From: DATCLS01 sp035265325
Lineage (GTDB): Bacteria > Actinomycetota > Acidimicrobiia > Acidimicrobiales > VFJN01
Direction: 5' to 3'
Assembly: GCA_035265325.1 (NCBI GenBank)
Contig: DATFOS010000224.1
Span: forward strand, 1 to 5,959
DNA length: 5,959 nt
The translations under genes and the position numbers were made by a program. Positions 1-5,468 of this stretch are shown piece by piece; the stretch's first letter is position 1, and each line of letters begins with the position of its first letter. The notes below the pieces were generated by a model. It was not told where the DNA came from. It did not search any database and was given only the letters and a program-made list of their open reading frames with translations.

Positions 1-1
1 G

Positions 2-1111
2 GACGAGGGGCGGGCGGCGTCGATGTGTTACACGAGCGGCACGACCGGTAACCCCAAGGGGGTGGTGTACTCGCACCGGTCGACGTTCTTGCACACCATG
101 GGCGTGTTGATCTCGGGGTTGGGGCCGCGGGAGCCGGACCGAATCTTGCCGGTGGTGCCCATGTTCCATGCCAACGCCTGGGGCCTGGCCCATGCCGCCG
201 TGGCCACCGGCGCCGACTTGGTCATGCCCGGCCCCGGCATGGCCCCGGCGGCGTTGGCCGGCCTGATCGAGTCGGAGCGGGTGACGGTGGCGGCCGGGGT
301 CCCCACCATCTGGATGGGGGTGTTGCCCGAGCTCAAGGGCCGCGACGTGTCTGCGTTGCGGGCCATCCCGTGCGGCGGTTCGGCCGTACCGAAGGCCCTG
401 TCCGAGGCGTATCGGGACCAGGTCGGGTTGCCGATCTTGCAGGCGTGGGGCATGACCGAGACGTCGCCGGTGGCGACCAGCGGGGACATCAAGTCGACCC
501 TGGCCGCCGGGGCGAGTGACGAGGACCTGGCCGAGCGGCGCACCACCGTGGGCGTCCCCCTGCTGGGGGTCGAGTCCCGCATCGCCGGCCCCGACAGCAC
601 CGAGGCGTTGCCGCGGGACGGGGTGGCCCGGGGCGAGTTGCAGGTGCGGGGGCCGTGGATCGCGTCGGCCTATTACAACGACGAGCGGTCCCCGGAGTCG
701 TTCACGGCGGACGGGTGGCTCAAGACCGGTGACGTGGCCACCGTGGACCGCCACGGCTACATCCGGCTGGTGGACCGGACCAAGGACGTGATCAAGTCCG
801 GTGGGGAGTGGATCAGCTCGGTCGAGTTGGAGAACGAGATCATGGCCCATCCGGCCGTGGCCGAGGCCGCCGTGGTGGGCCTGCCGCACCGCAAGTGGGG
901 CGAGCGCCCGTTGGCGGCGGTGGTGCTCAAGGAGGGCGAGTCGGCCACCAAGGAGGACATCCTGGGGTTCCTGAGCGGGCGGGTGGCCAAGTGGTGGCTG
1001 CCCGACGACGTGGCCTTCATCGACGAGGTCCCCAAGACCTCGGTGGGCAAGTTCTCCAAGAAGGACCTCCGCGCCCGCTTCGCCGACTACCAACTCCCCA
1101 ACCAGGACTGA
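2..1111 (+). CDS. Fatty acyl-CoA synthetase (AMP-forming), 5' end cut by window
   Basis: The enzyme activates a fatty acid with ATP to an acyl-adenylate and transfers it to coenzyme A in the cytoplasm, feeding beta-oxidation or lipid synthesis. The reading frame is open to the left edge, so the ATG at 23 is internal: it lies just before the P-loop YTSGTTGNPKGV (from 29). Further adenylate-forming motifs follow in order: VPMFHANAWGL (about 158-190), GMTET (449-463), TGD (725-733), DRTKDVIKSGGEWIS (from about 773) and PKTSVGKF with the C-terminal catalytic Lys at 1049-1051. The VPMFHxNAW and SGGEWISSVELEN segments closely resemble long-chain acyl-CoA synthetases of the Thermus ttLC-FACS type. 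Such proteins are about 540 residues, so roughly 175-180 N-terminal residues are missing. Leucine codon use is odd: 14 of 31 leucines after position 23 are TTG, which downstream genes almost never use. Chain-length preference cannot be read from the sequence. Confidence 0.95.
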   Translation, partial: DEGRAASMCYTSGTTGNPKGVVYSHRSTFLHTMGVLISGLGPREPDRILPVVPMFHANAWGLAHAAVATGADLVMPGPGMAPAALAGLIESERVTVAAGVPTIWMGVLPELKGRDVSALRAIPCGGSAVPKALSEAYRDQVGLPILQAWGMTETSPVATSGDIKSTLAAGASDEDLAERRTTVGVPLLGVESRIAGPDSTEALPRDGVARGELQVRGPWIASAYYNDERSPESFTADGWLKTGDVATVDRHGYIRLVDRTKDVIKSGGEWISSVELENEIMAHPAVAEAAVVGLPHRKWGERPLAAVVLKEGESATKEDILGFLSGRVAKWWLPDDVAFIDEVPKTSVGKFSKKDLRARFADYQLPNQD

Positions 1112-1128
1112 ATCCCCTGACCAGCCCC

Positions 1129-2019
1129 GTGTCCCCGCTGCGGGTCGGCGTGGTCGGCGCCGGCCCGTGGGCCCACTTCGTCCACGCCCCGATGCTGGCG
1201 CTGCACCCCAACACCACGCTGGTGGGGGTGTGGGCGCGCCGGCCGGAGGCCACCCAGGCCCTGGCCGACCAGCACGACGTGACGGCGTTCTCCAGCTTCG
1301 ACGCCCTGATCGATCACTGCGAGGCCGTCGCGTTCGCCGTGCCGCCAAACGTCCAGGCCACGCTGGCGGCCCGGGCGGCCGCGGCCGGCAGAGCGGTCCT
1401 TCTCGACAAGCCGATCGCCCTCGACCTCGACGGTGCCCAGCGCCTCGCCGATGCGGTCGCCGAGGCGGGGGTCGGCTCCCAGGTCGTCTTCTCCTGGCGC
1501 TACATGCCGGCGGTGCGGGCGTTCCTCGAGGCGGTGTCCGAGGAGGCCAGCGAGATGGGAGGCCTGCTCGGGGGCCGCGGCGCGTTCGTGGCCGGGGCGC
1601 TGGAGGACGGGCCCTTCGCCACGCCGTGGCGGGTGACCCACGGGCACTTGCTCGACCTCGGGCCACACGTGCTCGACCTGCTCGACGCCGCGCTCGGCCG
1701 TGTCGTCGCCCTGCGGGCCTCCGGCGACCCGCACCGGTGGACGTCGCTGCTGCTCGAGCACGACGGCGGCGCCACCAGCGTGGCCACGATGTCGGCGACG
1801 GCCCGGGTGACGACACACGTGGCGGGAGTCGAGGCTTACAGCGCCGCCGGCGGCCACGCCGTCGACACGTCCGGTGGCCTCCAGCCCGGCGACCTGGTCA
1901 CGATCGTGGACGAGTTCATCCGCACGGCGCGCGGCGTTCCGCACCCGCTCGACGTCCACCGGGGCGTCCACCTCCAGTACCTCCTCCAGGCCGCCAGCGA
2001 CGACCTCGCCCGCACGTAG
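1129..2019 (+). CDS. Gfo/Idh/MocA-family NAD(P)-dependent oxidoreductase
   Basis: This is a predicted cytoplasmic dehydrogenase or reductase of 296 residues with an N-terminal Rossmann fold. The dinucleotide-binding stretch is VGVVGAGPWAHF (residues about 6-17). The family EKP motif appears as DKP (residues 93-95, DKPIALD). The C-terminal half has the typical H-LLDLGPHVLDLL segment, with Asp176 and His180 in positions used for substrate or catalysis in this family. I chose the GTG at 1129 because it places the first beta strand five residues in; the next ATG (1192) would remove the nucleotide-binding motif. No convincing Shine-Dalgarno precedes it. It starts 17 nt after the acyl-CoA synthetase stop, so the two are probably co-transcribed. 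The protein is somewhat shorter than the usual 330-380 residues. The family acts on sugars, inositols, biliverdin and other substrates, and nothing here decides which. Confidence 0.88.
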   Translation: MSPLRVGVVGAGPWAHFVHAPMLALHPNTTLVGVWARRPEATQALADQHDVTAFSSFDALIDHCEAVAFAVPPNVQATLAARAAAAGRAVLLDKPIALDLDGAQRLADAVAEAGVGSQVVFSWRYMPAVRAFLEAVSEEASEMGGLLGGRGAFVAGALEDGPFATPWRVTHGHLLDLGPHVLDLLDAALGRVVALRASGDPHRWTSLLLEHDGGATSVATMSATARVTTHVAGVEAYSAAGGHAVDTSGGLQPGDLVTIVDEFIRTARGVPHPLDVHRGVHLQYLLQAASDDLART

Positions 2020-2024
2020 GACAT

Positions 2025-2063
2025 GCCCGCGGCGCTTGAGCGGGCTCCGGCCCCGTCGCGGGC
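2025..2063 (+). repeat. Inverted repeat next to the SURF1 promoter
   Basis: A perfect 7-bp inverted repeat, GCCCGCG (2025-2031) and CGCGGGC (2057-2063), encloses 25 nt that contain a smaller GAG/CTC stem (2038-2047). It begins 5 nt after the stop of the oxidoreductase gene and ends 1 nt before the -10 box of the next gene. It could act as a hairpin ending upstream transcription, although no T run follows, or as a regulator site at the promoter. In DNA this GC-rich a 7-bp repeat can also arise by chance. Confidence 0.4.
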
Positions 2064-2064
2064 T

Positions 2065-2070
2065 TAGCCT
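2065..2070 (+). promoter_or_regulatory. -10 box (TAGCCT) for leaderless SURF1 gene
   Basis: TAGCCT fits the actinobacterial TAnnnT -10 consensus and lies 7 nt before the GTG at 2078. Transcription would therefore start at or beside the start codon. No -35 at normal spacing is clear; a TTGAGC at 2036-2041 is too distant (23 nt). Confidence 0.5.
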
Positions 2071-2077
2071 TGGCCAC

Positions 2078-2920
2078 GTGGCCCGTGCCCGCTTCCTGCT
2101 GCGACCCCGCTGGCTGCTGTCGCACCTGCTCGTCGTCGCCCTCGTGGTCCTCATGGTGAACCTTGGGTTCTGGCAGCTCCGCCGACTCGACGAGCGGCGC
2201 GCTTTCAACGACCTCGTCGAGGGCCGCATGGACGAGCCGGTCGTGGCGATCGACGAGCTCGTCGGCCCGGGCGACGGTGATGCCGCCGTGGACGCCGCCC
2301 GCTTCCGGCGCGTGTCGGCGACGGGCACCTACGACGACGACGCCACGGTGGTCGTCCGCAACCGCAGCCAGGACGGGCGCGCCGGCGCCTGGCTGGTCAC
2401 GCCGCTCACGCTGGCGGGCGGCGACCGGGTCGCCGTCGTGCGCGGGTTCGTGGGGTTCGCCGACGACGGGTCCATCCCGCAGCCGCCGGCGCCGACCGGC
2501 CCGGTCACCGTCCAAGGCCTCGGGCTCGACCCCGGCCGCCTCGGGAGCACGGCCGCCCGCGACGTCGACGCCCTGCTGGCCGAGGACGGTGTCCTCCCGG
2601 CGCTCGTGCAGGCCGAGGCGTCGACCCCGCCCGACGCCGGCCCCGGCCCGGACATCGACGACGACGGGGCCGTCACCGAGCCCTCCGCCGCCGCCGAGGA
2701 GGCGGGCCTGGCGACCGTGGCCCGCCCCGAGCTGGGGGAGGGGCCGCACCTCGGCTACGCCGTCCAGTGGTTCATCTTCTCGACGATCGCCGCCGGGGGC
2801 TATGCGCTCATCCTGCGCCGGCTGATCGTCGCCAGCGCCCGCCAGGGCGATGACGGCGAGCCCCGCGACGGGGACCCCCTCGACCGGGAACTCGAGGACC
2901 TGTTGCGAGAGGCGCGCTGA
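2078..2920 (+). CDS. SURF1-family cytochrome oxidase assembly protein
   Basis: SURF1 proteins are membrane factors that assist heme a insertion into subunit I of aa3-type cytochrome c oxidase. This 280-residue protein has the family layout: a short basic N-terminus, a first membrane segment (about residues 12-31), the GFWQLRRLDER signature at its end (Trp32), an extracytoplasmic domain (about 40-220), then HLGYAVQWF (His224-Phe232) opening the second membrane segment (to about 249) and a short charged cytoplasmic tail. The His before GYAVQWF matches the conserved residue implicated in heme binding in Paracoccus Surf1. An acidic, Pro/Ala-rich insert (about residues 186-215) precedes the second membrane segment. 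I chose the GTG at 2078 because a -10 box lies 7 nt upstream and it leaves a normal N-terminus. No other oxidase gene is in the window. A TetR gene follows after 4 nt. Confidence 0.9.
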   Translation: MARARFLLRPRWLLSHLLVVALVVLMVNLGFWQLRRLDERRAFNDLVEGRMDEPVVAIDELVGPGDGDAAVDAARFRRVSATGTYDDDATVVVRNRSQDGRAGAWLVTPLTLAGGDRVAVVRGFVGFADDGSIPQPPAPTGPVTVQGLGLDPGRLGSTAARDVDALLAEDGVLPALVQAEASTPPDAGPGPDIDDDGAVTEPSAAAEEAGLATVARPELGEGPHLGYAVQWFIFSTIAAGGYALILRRLIVASARQGDDGEPRDGDPLDRELEDLLREAR

Positions 2921-2924
2921 CCCG

Positions 2925-3515
2925 GTGACCCCACCCGACGGGGTCGAGGCGCCCTCCGGCACCCGGCTCCGCATCATCGAGGCCGCCTACGCCTGCGTCG
3001 CCCGCGACGGCATCGCCAAGACCACGCTGGAGGCGGCGGCGCAGGAGGCCAACGTGGCACGCGCCACCGTGTACCGGTACTTCCCGGGCGGGCGCGACGA
3101 GCTGTTCGGGGCGGTCGTCGCCTGGGAGGTCGAGCGCTTCTTCGCCGGGGTGCGGGTCGACGTGGGCGACGTCCCCGACTTCGCCACCTACCTCGAGCGC
3201 GGGCTGCTCGCCGCCCGCCGCCGGTTCACCGAGCACACGCTCCTGCAGGACCTCCTGGCCGGCGAGGCCGAGATGCTCGTCCCGCCGCTGGTCGAGGTCA
3301 TGCCCCTGGTGGTGAACCTCCTGGCGGCCGACCTGGCGCTGCGGCTCAAGCGCGAGCGGCTCCGGCCCGGCGTGGATCCCGAGGTGGCCGGGGACCTCCT
3401 CGCCCGCATGACGCTGTCCCACATGGGTACCCCGGGCGTCTGGGACCTCGACGCGCCCGGGGAGGCCCGCCGGCTCGTGCGGGAGTGGTGGCTGGCGGGG
3501 GTCCTCGCCGACTGA
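2925..3515 (+). CDS. TetR-family transcriptional regulator (first of two paralogues)
   Basis: This is a 196-residue DNA-binding repressor-type protein. The N-terminal helix-turn-helix spans about residues 14-60 and contains the family pattern GIAKTTLEAAAQEANVARAT followed by VYRYFPGGRDELF. The C-terminal half (about 65-196) is helical and would bind a ligand and form dimers; its ligand is unknown. The start is the GTG at 2925, only 4 nt after the SURF1 stop, with a GAGAGG at 2907-2912 that is rather far (12 nt) to be a strong ribosome site. Translational coupling to SURF1 is therefore likely. By hand alignment its first 63 DNA-binding-region residues share about 29 identities with the next TetR. 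It may control the downstream promoter region (3516-3572), its own unit, or both; the sequence does not decide. Confidence 0.88.
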   Translation: MTPPDGVEAPSGTRLRIIEAAYACVARDGIAKTTLEAAAQEANVARATVYRYFPGGRDELFGAVVAWEVERFFAGVRVDVGDVPDFATYLERGLLAARRRFTEHTLLQDLLAGEAEMLVPPLVEVMPLVVNLLAADLALRLKRERLRPGVDPEVAGDLLARMTLSHMGTPGVWDLDAPGEARRLVREWWLAGVLAD

Positions 3516-3516
3516 A

Positions 3517-3526
3517 CCGCGCGCGG
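3517..3526. repeat. Perfect 10-bp palindrome CCGCGCGCGG
   Basis: CCGCGCGCGG begins two bases after the stop of the first TetR gene and lies upstream of the next promoter. It is perfectly self-complementary. It could be a protein-binding site, but such GC palindromes are common in DNA of this composition. Confidence 0.3.
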
Positions 3527-3534
3527 ATTGGTGG

Positions 3535-3564
3535 TAGACGATGAGACGGATCCGTGCTTATTGT
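3535..3564 (+). promoter_or_regulatory. Promoter of the TetR-diiron operon
   Basis: A -35-like TAGACG (3535-3540, four of six matches to TTGACA) and a -10-like TATTGT (3559-3564) are separated by 18 nt. The -10 box ends 8 nt before the ATG at 3573, so the transcript would be leaderless or nearly so. The segment is clearly AT-richer than its surroundings. Confidence 0.6.
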
Positions 3565-3570
3565 CTCATC
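3540..3570. promoter_or_regulatory. Likely TetR operator: GATGAGAC-N15-GTCTCATC
   Basis: A perfect 8-bp inverted repeat has its left arm (3540-3547) against the -35 box and its right arm (3563-3570) across the end of the -10 box up to the predicted transcription start. A second, 10-bp palindrome, ACGGATCCGT (3546-3555), overlaps the left arm and lies in the spacer. A dimeric repressor bound here would block RNA polymerase. Because the gene that follows is itself a TetR, autoregulation is the simplest reading. Control by the upstream TetR paralogue is the alternative. The arms are 23 bp apart centre to centre, a little over two helical turns, which would suit two cooperating dimers. Confidence 0.6.
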
Positions 3571-3572
3571 AG

Positions 3573-4199
3573 ATGACCCCCACCGTTTCCGTCGATGGGT
3601 TGCTGGCCGGTTACCGCCAGGCCGACGAGCAGCAGCACCGCGTGGCCGAGGCGACGGTCCGCTGCATCGGCACGTGGGGCATCGCCAAGACGTCGCTCGA
3701 CGACATCGCCCGCGCCGCCGGCATGAGCCGGGCCACCCTCTACCGGGTCGCCCCGGGCGGCAAGGAACGCCTGATCGCCGCCGTGGTGTGCTTCGAGGTG
3801 GGCCGCTGCTTCGCCCGCATCGACGACGAGCTGGCCGCCGCCGGCGACCTGGCCGACGTCCTCACCCGGGGCATCACCACGTCGATGCGCATGGTGACCA
3901 CCCACCCGGTGATCAAGGCGCTGGTCGAGCACGAGCCCGACCGCATCCTGCCCCACTTCGCATTCGACCAGCTGGGCAGGTCCCTCGCCGTCACGAGCGA
4001 GCTGGCCCGCCCGCACCTCGCCCGCCACCTACCCGAGGACGCCATCGCCCCGGCGGCCGAGTGGGCCGCCCGCATCGTCCTCACCTACAGCATCAACCCG
4101 TCGGCGTCCGTCGACCCGCACGACCCCGAGTCGGTCCGCCGGCTCGTCGCGACGTACGTCATGCCCGCCCTCGCCCGGCTCCAGGAGGCCGCACCATGA
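3573..4199 (+). CDS. TetR-family transcriptional regulator (second paralogue)
   Basis: This is a 208-residue regulator with an N-terminal helix-turn-helix at about residues 22-66, including GIAKTSLDDIARAAGMSRAT (from Gly36) followed by LYRVAPGGKERLI. The usual aromatic pair of the YxxF-PGG motif is altered: the first TetR has YRYFPGG, this one YRVAPGG. The C-terminal half is helical and poorly conserved with the first TetR, which suggests a different ligand. I chose the ATG at 3573 over an in-frame TTG at 3528 because the promoter and operator occupy 3535-3570, and a start at 3528 would translate through them. The stop overlaps the start of the diiron gene (ATGA, 4196-4199), so the two are one operon with coupled translation. 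The likely role is repression of its own operon until a substrate-like ligand binds. Confidence 0.9.
   Translation: MTPTVSVDGLLAGYRQADEQQHRVAEATVRCIGTWGIAKTSLDDIARAAGMSRATLYRVAPGGKERLIAAVVCFEVGRCFARIDDELAAAGDLADVLTRGITTSMRMVTTHPVIKALVEHEPDRILPHFAFDQLGRSLAVTSELARPHLARHLPEDAIAPAAEWAARIVLTYSINPSASVDPHDPESVRRLVATYVMPALARLQEAAP
4183..4188 (+). promoter_or_regulatory. Strong Shine-Dalgarno for the diiron gene
   Basis: AGGAGG lies inside the end of the second TetR gene, 7 nt before the ATG at 4196. It is the only canonical ribosome site at a gene start in the window and fixes this start. Confidence 0.8.
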
Positions 4200-5332
4200 G
4201 CACGAACGAAGAGCTGATCGGCCGAGCCGACCTCAACGACCTCGAGGCCATCCTGTCCGTCTCCAACTCCGACAGGGACGAGACGATCCACACGGTGCGG
4301 GACAACGCCGACGCCATCTTCACGTGGGACTACGAGAAGGGCCACCGCCCGGCGCTCAACCGCCTCTACGAGAAGGCGAAGCGGTCCCAGTGGAACGGCG
4401 AGACCGACCTCCCGTGGGACACCGAGGTCGACCAGGAGGCCGTGGTCGTCAACAACGCCATGACGAACATGGGCGGCCTGGCGATGGGCGTCTCGCCGGA
4501 CGCCGTGGCCGGCACGCCGTTCGAGAAGTTCGGCCCCGAGGAATGGATCAGGATCGGCGTCGAGTCGCAGAACTGGACGCTGTCGCAGTTCATGCACGGC
4601 GAGCAGGGCGCCCTGCTCTGCACTGCCAAGATCGTCGAGACCGTGCCGTGGGTCGACGCCAAGTACTACGCGTCGACCCAGGTGATGGACGAGGCCCGCC
4701 ACGTCGAGGTCTTCGCCAAGTACCTCGACGAGAAGCTGTCGGGGCACTACCCGATCAACGCCCACCTGCGCCTGCTGCTCGACGACATCGTCACCGACAG
4801 CCGGTGGGACATGACCTACCTCGGCATGCAGATCATGGTCGAGGGCCTGGCCCTGGCCGCCTTCGGCTTCATCCAGCAGATCTCGACCGAGCCGCTGCTC
4901 AAGCAACTGCTGCGCTACGTGATGGCCGACGAGGCCCGCCACGTGGCCTTCGGCGTCCTCTCGCTGAAGGAGTACTACACCGAGCTGAGCGAGCGCGAGC
5001 TGCGGGAGCGGCAGGAATTCGCGTTCGAGGCCGCCGTCCGCATGCGCGACCGCTTCCTCCAGCAGGAGGTGTGGGAGCGGATGGGCCTCGACGTCAAGCA
5101 GGTCCTGCCCATCGTCATGCACGCCCCGCAGCGCCGGGTGTTCCAGTCGCTGCTGTTCTCGAAGATCGTGCCGAACTGCAAGAAGCTCGGCCTCCTCGAC
5201 GCCAACGGCGGCTGGCTGCGCGGCAAGTTCACCGAGCTCGGCGTCATCCAGTTCGAGGACAACGCCGACACCGAGGAGGAGTACTCGGCCTTCCAGCTGG
5301 CCGAGGGCGAGGTGTCCGAGGCGGCCGGCTGA
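4196..5332 (+). CDS. R2-like diiron (ferritin-like) oxidoreductase, substrate unknown
   Basis: This 378-residue soluble protein is predicted to activate O2 at a carboxylate-bridged diiron site in a four-helix bundle. The ligand set is complete: Glu136 (MHGEQGA), Glu166 and His169 (first DEARH), Glu216 (MVEGLA), Glu246 and His249 (second DEARH). The 30-50-30 residue spacing is that of ribonucleotide reductase R2, acyl-ACP desaturases and AurF-type oxygenases. The place of the R2 radical tyrosine, four residues after the first His, is Phe173, which argues against a class Ia R2. The extra histidine that AurF carries four residues before the last ExxH Glu is Val242 here, so typical AurF N-oxygenase chemistry is not supported. 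Residues about 255-285 are charged and helical, and the C-terminus is acidic. It overlaps its TetR gene by 4 nt and has a strong ribosome site. A fatty-acyl or aromatic oxygenase or desaturase is plausible; the electron donor and substrate are not visible. Confidence 0.85.
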   Translation: MSTNEELIGRADLNDLEAILSVSNSDRDETIHTVRDNADAIFTWDYEKGHRPALNRLYEKAKRSQWNGETDLPWDTEVDQEAVVVNNAMTNMGGLAMGVSPDAVAGTPFEKFGPEEWIRIGVESQNWTLSQFMHGEQGALLCTAKIVETVPWVDAKYYASTQVMDEARHVEVFAKYLDEKLSGHYPINAHLRLLLDDIVTDSRWDMTYLGMQIMVEGLALAAFGFIQQISTEPLLKQLLRYVMADEARHVAFGVLSLKEYYTELSERELRERQEFAFEAAVRMRDRFLQQEVWERMGLDVKQVLPIVMHAPQRRVFQSLLFSKIVPNCKKLGLLDANGGWLRGKFTELGVIQFEDNADTEEEYSAFQLAEGEVSEAAG

Positions 5333-5341
5333 GCCGGCTGA
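5324..5341 (+). repeat. Tandem 9-bp repeat duplicating the stop codon
   Basis: GCCGGCTGA occurs twice head to tail (5324-5332 and 5333-5341). The first copy ends the diiron gene with TGA, and the second puts another TGA in the same frame 9 nt later. It looks like a slippage duplication that gives a back-up stop. Confidence 0.7.
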
Positions 5342-5363
5342 GCCCCGCCCTGCCGCGCCGCCG

Positions 5364-5420
5364 CCCGTGATTACGCCTCCGTAGGGACGCCGTCACGGGA
5401 CGCAGCGGTGTGACCTTTTT
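5364..5420 (+). terminator. Possible terminator region with competing hairpins and T run
   Basis: CCCGTGA (5364-5370) and TCACGGG (5393-5399) form a perfect 7-bp stem around 22 nt, inside which TACG/CGTA (5372-5383) can form a small hairpin. GTCAC (5392-5396) can instead pair with GTGAC (5410-5414), directly before C and TTTTT (5416-5420). The second stem plus T run has the order of an intrinsic terminator but is short. The region begins about 30 nt after the diiron gene and is the best candidate for the end of that operon. Confidence 0.45.
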
Positions 5421-5457
5421 CCGCGGCTGACCGTCCACTGAACGAGCGGGCGGGTCC

Positions 5458-5463
5458 TAGACT
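5458..5463 (+). promoter_or_regulatory. -10 box (TAGACT) for leaderless ATP-grasp gene
   Basis: TAGACT matches the actinobacterial TAnnnT -10 form and ends 5 nt before the ATG at 5469, pointing to a leaderless transcript. A weak -35-like TCCACT lies 18 nt upstream (5434-5439). The 136-bp gap before the gene otherwise holds the stop repeat and the hairpins described above. Confidence 0.5.
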
Positions 5464-5468
5464 TCGCG

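Noticed and set aside
808..1128. Upstream extension of the oxidoreductase reading frame
   Set aside because: The frame runs through the acyl-CoA synthetase gene and encodes Gly/Arg-rich sequence; the Rossmann fold begins just after the GTG at 1129.
1087..2977. Long minus-strand frames opposite the oxidoreductase and SURF1 genes
   Set aside because: The translations are Arg/Gly/Pro/Ala-rich with no recognisable domain, while the plus strand has well-matched protein families.
3528..3572. TTG at 3528 as start of the second TetR
   Set aside because: The promoter and operator lie at 3535-3570, and the ATG at 3573 is well placed for a leaderless start.
4688..4944. Class I ribonucleotide reductase small subunit
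   Set aside because: The radical tyrosine position is Phe173 and no nrd genes are nearby; the metal ligands alone are shared by several diiron families.
4085..5122. Long open frame on the minus strand opposite the diiron gene
   Set aside because: It is antisense to a gene with clear metal-binding motifs, its translation is low-complexity and rich in V, G, L, H and D, and such shadows are expected in very GC-rich DNA.
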